Positions 23,851-32,094 of a stretch of 64,000 nucleotides of DNA are shown in pieces (within the stretch, counting starts at the first letter, position 1; each line of letters starts with the position of its first letter). A program made the translations under genes and the position numbers. The DNA is taken from NCBI GenBank assembly GCA_045588575.1, contig JAZNEJ010000008.1, positions 62,001 through 126,000 on the forward strand, given 5' to 3'. The notes under the pieces were generated by a model, which was not told where the DNA came from, ran no database searches, and saw only the letters and a program-made list of their open reading frames with translations. This stretch comes from RGIG5299 sp045588575. GTDB lineage: Bacteria; Bacillota; Clostridia; Oscillospirales; RGIG5299.

Positions 23851-24789
23851 TTACTGCTCGGTGAATATTTTTATAACGTCTTCCTTGGTATTCGCCTCGG
23901 AAAGAAGCCTTCTTTTTTCTGCGGCGTGCGGAAGCCCTTTTAAGTAAAAAGCAAGCTGACTTCTCGCTTCTCTCACCGCGCGCCTTTCGCCTTTATCGCA
24001 AACGGCGTAATCGAGCTGCAATAATGCGGTTTCAACCGTTTTTTCAGCGGAAAATTCAACGGATTTACCGTTAATTGCGGCTTTTATTTCGGAAAAAATA
24101 AAAGGATTACCCAAAGCCGCTCTTCCTATTAAAAGCCCTTTTGCGCCCGTTATTTTTAAAACCTCAACCGCTTTTTCGGCAGAATTTATATCTCCGTTTG
24201 CGAAAACGGGAATTGAAACGTTTTTCGCAATTTTGGCAATGGGAGCGTAATCAACCGGCGGCATATACATTTGCTTTGCGGTGCGCCCGTGCACAAAAAG
24301 CGCCGAAACGCCAAGAGCTTCAAGCTCCTTTGCAAAATCGGGAAGCTCGTTTAAAACGCTGTCAAACCCCAAACGGAATTTAACCGTTACGGGCGTTTTT
24401 CCTGCGCCGTTAATAACCGCTTTAACACAACTTAAAGCTTTATTGAGATTTTTTAAAAGCGAAGCTCCGTCGCCCGAATTTACTATTTTATTAACGGGAC
24501 ATCCCATATTAAAATCTATAAAAGCGGGAGCGAAATTTTTTGCCACAAAATCGGCTGCAACGGTTAACGGCTCGGTTTCGGAACCGAAAAGCTGCGCACC
24601 CTCCGGAATATTTCCCGTTAAATTCAAAAGCCCTTCCGTTTTTTCGTTATTATAATAAAGACCTTTTGCGCTCACCATTTCGGTAACCGCAAAATCGGCG
24701 CCGTTTTCCGCGCAAATTTTACGAAAGGCAAGGTCGGTAAAGCCTGCCATTGGGGCAAGCCCGACGGCTATTTTATTTTCCGAAAACAC
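23851..24789 (-). CDS. dus: tRNA-dihydrouridine synthase
   Basis: 312 aa with GTG start at 24789. ATG codons further upstream lie at or before the predicted transcription start, so they are unlikely. FMN-barrel motifs: LAPMAGFTD (11-19), NMGCPVNKI with the probable catalytic Cys at 97, FRLGFD, and VHGRTAKQMY. It reduces uridines to dihydrouridine in tRNA; which positions cannot be told. A strong promoter lies 65 bases upstream. Confidence 0.93.
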   Translation of the reverse strand: MFSENKIAVGLAPMAGFTDLAFRKICAENGADFAVTEMVSAKGLYYNNEKTEGLLNLTGNIPEGAQLFGSETEPLTVAADFVAKNFAPAFIDFNMGCPVNKIVNSGDGASLLKNLNKALSCVKAVINGAGKTPVTVKFRLGFDSVLNELPDFAKELEALGVSALFVHGRTAKQMYMPPVDYAPIAKIAKNVSIPVFANGDINSAEKAVEVLKITGAKGLLIGRAALGNPFIFSEIKAAINGKSVEFSAEKTVETALLQLDYAVCDKGERRAVREARSQLAFYLKGLPHAAEKRRLLSEANTKEDVIKIFTEQ

Positions 24790-24853
24790 TTTTTCTTCCC
24801 GACCTTTCGCAATTTCATTTGCAACAAAGCAACACTTTCGCATTCTATTTAAC

Positions 24854-24883
24854 ATTATACCACAAAGCAAAAGCTAAATGCAA
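24854..24883 (-). promoter_or_regulatory. Promoter of dus
   Basis: On the - strand TTGCAT (24883-24878), 18-base spacer, TATAAT (24859-24854). Start of transcription near 24847 supports the GTG start of dus. Confidence 0.7.
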
Positions 24884-24945
24884 TAATTTATTTGTTATCA
24901 AAAGGCCAAAGAAAAAAGGTTTTTTGTAAACATTTTTGCATATAC

Positions 24946-24974
24946 TTGAAAAAGAATATTTATTATGATAAAAT
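24946..24974 (+). promoter_or_regulatory. Extended -10 promoter of the CPBP protease-tadA unit
   Basis: TTGAAA (24946-24951), 17-base spacer, TAAAAT (24969-24974), with TG one base before the -10 (TGATAAAAT). Confidence 0.75.
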
Positions 24975-25006
24975 AACTGTATAATACATTGCTTGGAGCA
25001 TTTTAA

Positions 25007-26146
25007 ATGGAAAACGAAAACAATTTAAAAGTAACGCCTTTGGAAGAGCTTTATCCTCTTAAAGACGAGCTTAACATAACCTCTCCGAAAACGGAATTTC
25101 ACAATTCCGAGGCCGTTTCAAAAAAAGATGAAGAAAATAAAAACAAAAGAATAAAAAAAGATATTGCATCAAGCAATCTCGTTCCTATAATAAATATGGG
25201 ATTTTCAATGCTTGTTTCTGTAATATTGCCTTATTTAATTCTTGCAATTTATTATTTTCTTTGCGCTTATTTAAATAAAATGCCCGACGTAAACGCCTAT
25301 TCGGGCTTCGTAACCTTTTTCTTCGGGGAAGATACCGTTGTTGGCATGCTTATAAATATGTTTATTTATGCGCTCATAATGTCTTCCGGTCCCCTCGTTT
25401 TTTGGATTATTAACAGAAAAAAGCCGCTCGGCGAGCTTATAGGATTTAAAAAGGTTTCTTTTTCGAAATATATCTACACTGCCGTAATCGCTATCGGCGC
25501 ATCGTTGGTTTTTAATGCTGTTGCAAGCGGCATCGGCGCAATTTTAACACTCCTCGGCGTTTCTTTTTACGAGCCCGATTTTACTCCCTCAACGGCAAAC
25601 ACCTCACTCGTTATGTCCATTCTTTACTTAATAAATATTTCGGTGCTTCCCGCAATTTTCGAGGAGTTTGCTTACCGCGGCTTTGCAATTTCATCAATTC
25701 GCAAAAAAGCTCCCTATCTTGCAATTATCATTTCGGGTGTTACCTTCGGACTTATGCACGGCACCGTTTCGCAAATTCCCGGCTCAATCGTTTTCGGCAC
25801 GGTAATCGCCTATTTCGTCGTTAAGTTTGATTGCATATGGCTCGGCGTTTTTACACACTTTTTAAATAATTTTCTCGTTTCAATTCCATATCTCACCGGC
25901 ACCTTGGTTAAAAACGACGTAATAGTTTTCGCAACCGATGTAATTTCCACCATGATTTTCACCGCAATTTTTGTAGCCTCGTTTATTTTGGTGCGCGTAT
26001 TTCTTTCCCGCCACGGCTTTAAAATCAAAGCTTCAAGTGATGGCGTTTCGGGCAAAGAATCGTTTAAGTTTCTTTTTAAAACTCCCGCTTTTTATATAAT
26101 GTTGGGCATTTCCGTCTTAACCTTTGTTTCGGTTAATTTTATATAA
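25007..26146 (+). CDS. CPBP-family intramembrane glutamic endopeptidase
   Basis: 379 aa with about eight membrane helices after a 55-residue charged N-terminal tail. The active-site motifs are complete: EEFAYRG (about 221-227), GVTFGLMHG (about 244-252) and FTHFLNNF (about 283-290). This is the EExxxR, FxxxH, HxxxN/D set of the Abi/CAAX-protease group. The role in bacteria is mostly unknown; some members confer bacteriocin immunity. No bacteriocin gene is near, and the next gene is tadA, with which it shares a promoter. Confidence 0.88.
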   Translation: MENENNLKVTPLEELYPLKDELNITSPKTEFHNSEAVSKKDEENKNKRIKKDIASSNLVPIINMGFSMLVSVILPYLILAIYYFLCAYLNKMPDVNAYSGFVTFFFGEDTVVGMLINMFIYALIMSSGPLVFWIINRKKPLGELIGFKKVSFSKYIYTAVIAIGASLVFNAVASGIGAILTLLGVSFYEPDFTPSTANTSLVMSILYLINISVLPAIFEEFAYRGFAISSIRKKAPYLAIIISGVTFGLMHGTVSQIPGSIVFGTVIAYFVVKFDCIWLGVFTHFLNNFLVSIPYLTGTLVKNDVIVFATDVISTMIFTAIFVASFILVRVFLSRHGFKIKASSDGVSGKESFKFLFKTPAFYIMLGISVLTFVSVNFI

Positions 26147-26158
26147 AAGAGGTTGACG

Positions 26159-26632
26159 ATGAATATCGATGAGAAATTTATGAGCCTTGCAATAAAGCAG
26201 GCGCGCCTTTCTCTTAAAACTGCTGACGTTCCCGTTGGCTGCGTTATAGTAAAAAACGGCAAGGTTATAGCAAGGGCTCATAACGAAAGAGAAAAGAAAA
26301 AAGACGCAACCTGCCACGCAGAGCTTACAGCAATTAAAAAAGCTTGTAAAAAACTCGGCGGCTGGCGTCTTATAGGCTGTGAGATGTACGTAACGCTTGA
26401 GCCCTGCCCAATGTGCGCGGGCGCAATTATAAATTCGAGAATAGAGCGTCTTGTAATAGGCGCACCCGATGAAAAGGGCGGTGCGGTTTTAAATAAGGCC
26501 GAGCTTTTCGAAAAGGGCTATAATCATAAACCCGAAACGGTTTTCGGCGTTAAAGAAACGGAATGCGCCGACCTTTTAAAAGACTTTTTTAAAGCTTTAA
26601 GACTGAAAAAGAACGAAAACAAAGACTTTTAA
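26159..26632 (+). CDS. tadA: tRNA-specific adenosine deaminase TadA
   Basis: 157 aa from ATG 26159; AGAGG sits 6 bases upstream, and the TTG at 26153 is too close to it. The zinc deaminase site is H53-A-E55 (CHAELTAI) and PCPMC with C83 and C86. TadA converts A34 to inosine in tRNA-Arg(ACG). The C-terminus carries a typical basic extension. It lies 12 bases after the CPBP gene. Confidence 0.95.
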   Translation: MNIDEKFMSLAIKQARLSLKTADVPVGCVIVKNGKVIARAHNEREKKKDATCHAELTAIKKACKKLGGWRLIGCEMYVTLEPCPMCAGAIINSRIERLVIGAPDEKGGAVLNKAELFEKGYNHKPETVFGVKETECADLLKDFFKALRLKKNENKDF

Positions 26633-26726
26633 CGTTTTTTATTATTATTTGAAACCAATTTGCTTAACTTTTAATTTCGTTTATATTACAAATAGCTTAT
26701 TTTTATATTATTTTTACTCTTTGCTC

Positions 26727-26755
26727 TTGACTTTGAGGCAAAAGTAAATTATAAT
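26727..26755 (+). promoter_or_regulatory. Promoter of the aminotransferase-SDR unit
   Basis: TTGACT (26727-26732), 17-base spacer, TATAAT (26750-26755), 31 bases before the start codon. Confidence 0.85.
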
Positions 26756-26786
26756 AAAACAAAAAAATTTCAGGAGGAAAACAAAC

Positions 26787-28121
26787 ATGGATAAAATGCT
26801 TGAAAGAGTTTACGGCATGACTGCCAAAGACGTAGAAGCTTGCAAACCTCACCTTATGGTTGGCGGCGGAAGCCCCTTTGGTTCAACTCTTGCAACCGGC
26901 GACGGCATCAGAGTTACCGACGTAAACGGAAAAACCTACATTGACTGTACTTCACAGAGCTGGGCTCTCTATCTCGGCCACGCAAACAAAGAAATTCGCG
27001 AGGTTGTTTACGAGCACATGCAGAATCAGTCCCACATTCACCAGGGATTCGATACTAACATCAGATTTGCTCTTGCAAAGAAACTCACCGAAATCGCACC
27101 TCCCCACTTCGACAGAGTTTCCTTCACCGCTTCTTCCGGTCTCGGCATCGAAGCAGCTATCAAACTTGCTCTTAAAAACGTAAAGGGCTCCAGAAAAGTT
27201 ATCTGCCTTGACGACGCTTATCACGGCAACTCACTCACCACCTGTGCAGCTTCTTGGACCTCTACTCAGGCTTCCGGAAAATTCACCGGTGTTATGAACT
27301 TCAAAAACGGTCTTAACGACCTCTTCGTAAGAGTTCCCAACCCCTACACTTATCAGTGGAAGAAAACCAACAATCCCGAAGATTGCATCGACTACTGCTT
27401 AAACGCAATGGAAAATGCTATCCAGAGAGAAGTTGTAGGTCAGGTTGCAGCAATCCTTCTTGAACCCATCCAGGCTTCCGGCGGTCAGATTATTCTTCCC
27501 AAGAGATACCTCGAAGGCGTAAGAGCTCTTGCTGACAAATACGGCTGCATGCTCATATTCGACGAAATCCAGACCTACTGCCGTATCGGTGAATGGTTTG
27601 CATACAACTACTTCGGCGTAGAACCCGATATCATCTGCACAGGTAAAGCAATCGGCGCAGGCTTCCCCATGGCTGCTGTTTTACTCCGTGAAGGCTTCAA
27701 GGGCTTCGAAATGAACGCTGAAGAGCTCCACACCTTTGCTAACAACACCGTTTCTCAGGTTTGCGCACTTAAACAAATCGAAATCATCGAAAGAGATAAC
27801 CTCTTAGAGAACACCAGAAAAGTTGGTAAAATTCTTGGCGACGGCGTAAAATCCATGATGAACGCATATCCCGAAATCGGTGATGTTCGTCAAGCAGGTT
27901 TACACATCGGTGTTGAAATGGTTACCGACCCCGTTTCTAAAGAAGCACATCCCGCTGCAGGAAAAATTAAGTCCGTTGCAGTTGAAAACGGCCTTATCCT
28001 CGGCACCGGCGGCTTCAGAAAACACATCCTCAAAATTAAGCCTCCGCTTATCACAACTGCTGAAGATGCAGCTGAAATCCTCACTCGTTGGGAAGCAACT
28101 CTTAAATCAGCTCTCAGATAA
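26787..28121 (+). CDS. Class III PLP-dependent aminotransferase of unknown substrate
   Basis: 444 aa. The PLP lysine is K287 in CTGKAIGAGFPM; FDEIQTYCRIGEW carries the cofactor-contacting Asp and Gln, and DDAYHGNS contacts the ring. The overall pattern is of the ornithine/GABA/beta-alanine aminotransferase group, but I cannot assign the substrate. Codons are rich in C endings (TTC, GAC, AAC, CTC) compared with neighbours, which suggests high expression. A consensus-like promoter and a strong AGGAGG site support that. It is followed by a SDR dehydrogenase, likely acting on its product. Confidence 0.88.
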   Translation: MDKMLERVYGMTAKDVEACKPHLMVGGGSPFGSTLATGDGIRVTDVNGKTYIDCTSQSWALYLGHANKEIREVVYEHMQNQSHIHQGFDTNIRFALAKKLTEIAPPHFDRVSFTASSGLGIEAAIKLALKNVKGSRKVICLDDAYHGNSLTTCAASWTSTQASGKFTGVMNFKNGLNDLFVRVPNPYTYQWKKTNNPEDCIDYCLNAMENAIQREVVGQVAAILLEPIQASGGQIILPKRYLEGVRALADKYGCMLIFDEIQTYCRIGEWFAYNYFGVEPDIICTGKAIGAGFPMAAVLLREGFKGFEMNAEELHTFANNTVSQVCALKQIEIIERDNLLENTRKVGKILGDGVKSMMNAYPEIGDVRQAGLHIGVEMVTDPVSKEAHPAAGKIKSVAVENGLILGTGGFRKHILKIKPPLITTAEDAAEILTRWEATLKSALR

Positions 28122-28139
28122 TTACGTTAAACGAACAGA

Positions 28140-28175
28140 AGATGCCACCCGTTTCGAGTGGCATCTCGTTTTAAA
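28140..28175 (+). terminator. Hairpin between aminotransferase and SDR genes (partial terminator or attenuator)
   Basis: AGATGCCAC pairs with GTGGCATCT across CCGTTTCGA, followed by CGTTTTAAAA. The T-run is weak, so it could lower SDR expression or stabilise the upstream mRNA end. Confidence 0.55.
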
Positions 28176-28189
28176 AGGAGATTTACAAT

Positions 28190-28966
28190 ATGTTTGAAAT
28201 ATCACTCAAAGGTCAAACCGCTTTAATCACCGGTTCTGCAAGAGGCATTGGCGCCGAAATCGCACGTCAGATGGCAAAAGCAGGCGCAAACATCGTTATC
28301 AACTACGTTCCTTTCCCCGCCGATTTGGAAGCTTTCCCCAAACTTTTAGAGGAAATTAAGAGCTACGGCGTTGAGGCAATTGCTTGCGAAGCCGACGTTT
28401 CCGATGAAGAAGCAGTTAAAAAGATGGTTTCTGCCGCTAACGAAAAATTCGGCGGCGTTGATATTCTCGTTTGCAACGCAGGTATCACTCCCGTTTCTTC
28501 TTTCGAAGAAATGCCCACAAATCTTTGGAGAAAGTGCCTCGGCATAATGGCAGACGGCCCCTTCTTCTGCACAAGAGAAGTTCTTCCCTATATGCTTGAG
28601 AAAAAATGCGGTAAAATCCTTATGATAACCACCAACTGCACCGTTAACGGCGGCGGCGGCTCCGTTGGTTATCCCGCTGCAAAGAGCGCTTGCGAAGGCA
28701 TTGTTAAAACCCTCGTTAACGCTTATGCAGATAAGGGCATTCGCGCTAATATCATTCAGCCCGCTGTTATCGACACCGACCTCTTCCGTCAGCGTTACGA
28801 CACCGACGAAAAGGTTGCCGAATACGGCAAAAAGCAGCCCGTCGGCCACGTTGGTAAGCCCATCGACATTGCAAACGCAGCAGTTTTCCTTTGCTCCGAC
28901 AAAGCCGAATACATCTGCGGCGCAACTTTACCCGTTGACGGCGCAAGAACTTATTACAAGAAATAA
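28190..28966 (+). CDS. Short-chain dehydrogenase/reductase
   Basis: 258 aa, classical SDR. The nucleotide site is TGSARGIGAE (about 15-24) and LVCNAGI (about 88-94). In the catalytic tetrad, the usual serine region reads TTNCTVNGGGG with VGYPAAK (Y and K present; about 163-168). PVDGARTYYKK ends the protein. It likely reduces or oxidises a keto/hydroxy group with NAD(P)H. The gene also has C-ending codons, like the aminotransferase upstream, and AAAGGAG precedes its start. The substrate is unknown. Confidence 0.85.
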   Translation: MFEISLKGQTALITGSARGIGAEIARQMAKAGANIVINYVPFPADLEAFPKLLEEIKSYGVEAIACEADVSDEEAVKKMVSAANEKFGGVDILVCNAGITPVSSFEEMPTNLWRKCLGIMADGPFFCTREVLPYMLEKKCGKILMITTNCTVNGGGGSVGYPAAKSACEGIVKTLVNAYADKGIRANIIQPAVIDTDLFRQRYDTDEKVAEYGKKQPVGHVGKPIDIANAAVFLCSDKAEYICGATLPVDGARTYYKK

Positions 28967-28978
28967 GTTAAAAATTTT

Positions 28979-29010
28979 AAGACAAGCTCGAAAGGGCTTG
29001 TCTTTTTTTC
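28979..29010 (+). terminator. Terminator after the SDR gene
   Basis: AAGACAAGC pairs with GCTTGTCTT across TCGAAAGG, followed by TTTTTTT. Confidence 0.9.
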
Positions 29011-29022
29011 CACCGAAAACAC

Positions 29023-29051
29023 TTGACAAAAATTGAAAAAGAGAATATAAT
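29023..29051 (+). promoter_or_regulatory. Consensus promoter of the T-box transcript
   Basis: TTGACA (29023-29028), 17-base spacer, TATAAT (29046-29051): a perfect sigma-A match about 20 bases before Stem I. Confidence 0.93.
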
Positions 29052-29078
29052 AATAAAAAAATAATTAAGAAATGCTTT

Positions 29079-29336
29079 AAACGAAAAAAGTAGCGGTGCG
29101 GATATTCGCAAGGGAGCAGATGTCGAGACTGAAAGCATCTGTCGAAGGTAAGGCCGTGAAGTTCATTCGTTTTGCCGAAAGGCAGGCAGCTTATTTGAAA
29201 CAAAGTAGGGTAAGCCGGCGCCCCTCCGTTATCATAGGGGTGAGCATAGTAGTGCAAAAAGGTGTGCTTTTTAAAAAAGCAAATCAGGGTGGTACCGCGG
29301 AATTAGCCTTTCGTCCCTAAAGACGAGAGGCTATTA
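29079..29336 (+). ncRNA. T-box riboswitch with UUC (Phe) specifier
   Basis: The T-box sequence AGGGTGGTACCGCGG is at 29286-29300. The terminator TAGCCTTTCGTC/GACGAGAGGCTA is at 29304-29333 with a T-run. In Stem I, AAACGAA (29079) pairs with TTCGTTT (29166), AGTA (29089-29092) faces GAA (29158-29160), and GCGGT pairs with GGCCGT. The specifier read after GAA-G is TTC (29162-29164), a Phe codon. The UGGU of the antiterminator pairs with an ACCA 3' end, as in tRNA-Phe with discriminator A. Uncharged tRNA-Phe should allow read-through into the ligase gene. Confidence 0.92.
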
Positions 29337-29356
29337 TTTTTTTAAAGGTGATTAAA

Positions 29357-30658
29357 ATGATTTTAAACAAAATTGAAACCGCATCGAAAGAAGAATTAAA
29401 CGCCATTCAATCGGAAAGGCTTGTTAAAACCGTCAAGCGCGTTTATGAAAACGTTGGCTATTACCGCAAAAAGATGGATGCAATCGGTCTTCTTCCCGGC
29501 GACATTAAAGGAATAGAAGATATTTCGAAGCTCCCCTTCACCGATAAGCACGATTTAGCGGAAAACTACCCCTTCGGCACCTTTGCCGTGCCTATGAGCG
29601 AGGTTGTGCGCCTGCACGCATCGAGCGGCACAACGGGAAAGCCCAAGGTTGCGGGATATACCAAAAATGATTTAACCGTTTGGAGCGAATGCGTTGCCAG
29701 ATGCTTGGTAACGGCAGGTGTAACGAGCAGTGATATGATTCACGTTGCTTTCGGTTACGGTCTTTTCACGGGCGGTCTTGGCATACATCAGGGCTCCGAG
29801 CTTTTGGGCGCAACCACAATCCCCGTTTCAGGCGGTAACACAGAGCGTCAAATAACCATTTTGAAGGATTTTAAACCCACCTACATTTGTTGCACCCCTT
29901 CTTACGCCATCTACCTTGCCGATGAAATGGAAAAAAGAGGCGTTAAAAAGGAAGATATCAATTTAAAAGCGGGCATTTTCGGCGCAGAGCCGTGGACCGA
30001 TGAAATGAAGCGTGAAATTGAAGAGCGTTTGGGCATTAAGGCTTATGACATTTACGGTCTTACCGAAATTTCGGGCCCCGGCGTTTCAATGTGTTGCGAT
30101 GCAAACAAAGGTCTTCACATACAGGCCGACTGCTTCGTTCCCGAAATTATTTCGTCCGAAACCGAAAAACCTCTTAAAGACGGCGAAATAGGCGAGCTCG
30201 TTTTCACAACGGTTATGAAGGAAGCCTTCCCGCTAATCCGTTACCGCACGAGAGATTTAACGAAGCTTGATTCAACTCCTTGCGAATGCGGAAGAACAAC
30301 TCCCCGAATGGCAAGAATTATGGGCAGGTCGGACGATATGCTCATAATAAGAGGCGTAAACGTATTCCCCTCACAAATTGAAAGCGCGCTTTTAAAGGTA
30401 AGCGAGGCGGCGCCGCACTATATGATTTACGTTGACCGCGAGGGTGCGCTCGATACCGTTAACGTTAAGGTTGAAATGAATAACAACATTTTCTCCGACG
30501 AAATCAGAAAAATCGAAGAGGTTGAGAGAAAAATCAAACACGAAATCGAATCGGTTACAGGCATTTCGGTTAGGGTTGACCTTTGCGAATCCGGCAGCTT
30601 GCCGAGATTTGAGGGCAAAGCAAAGCACGTTTTAGATAGCCGCAAGCTTTATAAATAA
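29357..30658 (+). CDS. Phenylacetate-CoA ligase-like adenylate-forming enzyme
   Basis: 433 aa from ATG 29357, with AAAGGTG upstream. The ATP-binding loop SSGTTGKPKVAGYT, the motif YGLTEISGPG, IRYRTRDLT and GRSDDMLIIRGVNVFPSQIE match PaaK-type ligases, and the length is typical. The reaction would be an aryl acid plus CoA and ATP to an acyl-CoA. Control by a Phe-type T-box implies a link to phenylalanine supply: phenylacetyl-CoA can be reductively carboxylated to phenylpyruvate in anaerobes. The ferredoxin oxidoreductase for that step (IorAB-type) is not in the window. Confidence 0.85.
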   Translation: MILNKIETASKEELNAIQSERLVKTVKRVYENVGYYRKKMDAIGLLPGDIKGIEDISKLPFTDKHDLAENYPFGTFAVPMSEVVRLHASSGTTGKPKVAGYTKNDLTVWSECVARCLVTAGVTSSDMIHVAFGYGLFTGGLGIHQGSELLGATTIPVSGGNTERQITILKDFKPTYICCTPSYAIYLADEMEKRGVKKEDINLKAGIFGAEPWTDEMKREIEERLGIKAYDIYGLTEISGPGVSMCCDANKGLHIQADCFVPEIISSETEKPLKDGEIGELVFTTVMKEAFPLIRYRTRDLTKLDSTPCECGRTTPRMARIMGRSDDMLIIRGVNVFPSQIESALLKVSEAAPHYMIYVDREGALDTVNVKVEMNNNIFSDEIRKIEEVERKIKHEIESVTGISVRVDLCESGSLPRFEGKAKHVLDSRKLYK

Positions 30659-30664
30659 AAAACA

Positions 30665-30697
30665 AAAGCACTCGAAAAATCGGGTGCTTTTTATTTG
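30665..30697 (+). terminator. Terminator after the ligase gene
   Basis: AAAGCACTCG (30665-30674) pairs with CGGGTGCTTT (30681-30690), with a T-rich tail. Confidence 0.85.
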
Positions 30698-30751
30698 CAT
30701 AATTTTTCCGAAAAAGGCAAAAAATAGAATAAAACTTTTTGGAGGAAGATT

Positions 30752-32035
30752 ATGAAAAAGAAAATTATATTGCTAACCTCGTTTATTACGGCGGCAATGC
30801 TCGTTTTGGGCGGATTTATAATTAAGCTTAAAACGGAAGAGGCGGTTATGGGCGAAAGCGTTAGGGCGGCTTTTACCGAGTCGCTTTCGAGTATGCAGGA
30901 CGGCATTTATGAAATTACCGAATCGGTTAAAACGGCAAAGTTTTCGGTTACAAGCGGCGGTTATATTCTCGCTCTTATGAATGCAAGAGATAACGCAAGC
31001 TACGTTTTTAAGGCGCTTTCGGCGCTTCCCATTAAAAACGAAACGGTGCAAACGGTTAAAACGCAAATTGCAAAAATTAACGATTTTGCGCTTTCTTTAA
31101 TTAAAAAGAAGGCAAACGGGGAGAAAATAAGCAATGAGGAAACCGAGCTTTTAAACAAAATTTTAAGCTCTGCGGAAACGGTTAAAGAAAAGTTTAATTT
31201 GCTTATAAATGAAATCGACGAAAAAAACATTAATCTTTCAAGCGTTTTGGGCTTTGAAAAAATGCAGTTTGAAGACGGCGCCGCCGAGCTTGGCGACTAT
31301 TTAAACGGTTGGAAAGAGGCTCTTTCGGAGTTTCCCGAGCTTAACTACGACGGCAAATACGGTGTGGACTATAAAACCGAGCTAACCTTTTTAAAGGATA
31401 AGCCTTACAAAACCGACGAAGAGCTTTTAGCCAAGGCAACGAAGCTTTTGGGTGAGAGCCCCGTCGAAACCAAGGGCGAAGAAATTAACCGTTACAGCTT
31501 AAACGACAAAACGCTTGCCATTCACAAAAGCGGTGCGCTAATTTCGCTTTACGGAATGCAAGGCACGGGTGAAAAAACGATTACGGCAGAAGACGCCAAC
31601 CGAGTTCTGCTTAAATTTTTAGAGGACGAGGGCTACACTCACATGAGAATTACAAAGCGAAGAGAAACCGAAAAAACGGTTTATTTCGAGCTTTGCTTTG
31701 AGGAAAACGGCGTTTACCGTTATAACGATAAAATCACCGCCACGGTTTGTCTTGTTTCGGGCAGAGTTTGCACCTTTAACGCGGTTGACTTTTTATCTAA
31801 CCATAATCTGAACACACCCGTTTTTGAAAAAAGCGAGGAGCAAGCGCTAAAGCTTTTTGAAAACAAATTCGAAATAACGGGAGTTAAAAAGGCGGTAATA
31901 GCATCGAGCGGTAAAAATGAAATTCCCTGCTATGAAATTAAGGCTAAAACCTTAAAGGTAAACGATGCGGAAGAAATTCGCTTTTTTATAAACGCCTCCA
32001 CTCTTTGCGAGGAAAAAATTGTATTTGAAGAATAA
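30752..32035 (+). CDS. ypeB: Spore germination protein YpeB
   Basis: 427 aa. A single N-terminal membrane anchor (about 5-27) is followed by a helical region and C-terminal PepSY-like repeats, matching YpeB. The PELNYDGKYG segment (about 198-207) is a family hallmark. In spores YpeB keeps the cortex-lytic enzyme SleB stable and in place. The usual sleB neighbour is not seen here. It is flanked by terminators on both sides and seems to be monocistronic. Its presence supports spore formation. Confidence 0.87.
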   Translation: MKKKIILLTSFITAAMLVLGGFIIKLKTEEAVMGESVRAAFTESLSSMQDGIYEITESVKTAKFSVTSGGYILALMNARDNASYVFKALSALPIKNETVQTVKTQIAKINDFALSLIKKKANGEKISNEETELLNKILSSAETVKEKFNLLINEIDEKNINLSSVLGFEKMQFEDGAAELGDYLNGWKEALSEFPELNYDGKYGVDYKTELTFLKDKPYKTDEELLAKATKLLGESPVETKGEEINRYSLNDKTLAIHKSGALISLYGMQGTGEKTITAEDANRVLLKFLEDEGYTHMRITKRRETEKTVYFELCFEENGVYRYNDKITATVCLVSGRVCTFNAVDFLSNHNLNTPVFEKSEEQALKLFENKFEITGVKKAVIASSGKNEIPCYEIKAKTLKVNDAEEIRFFINASTLCEEKIVFEE

Positions 32036-32046
32036 AAAGCAAAAAA

Positions 32047-32076
32047 AGAAGAGGCTTTATGCCTCTTCTTTTAATT
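32047..32076. terminator. Terminator between ypeB and the convergent surface protein gene
   Basis: AAGAAGAGGC pairs with GCCTCTTCTT across a TTTAT loop. T-rich on the right, and T-rich on the opposite strand to the left. Confidence 0.9.
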
Positions 32077-32094
32077 TTAATTTAAAAGCTTAAA

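Noticed and set aside
25007..26146. Abi-type phage defence or bacteriocin immunity
   Set aside because: CPBP proteases are widespread; there is no bacteriocin or defence gene around it and it shares a transcript with tadA.
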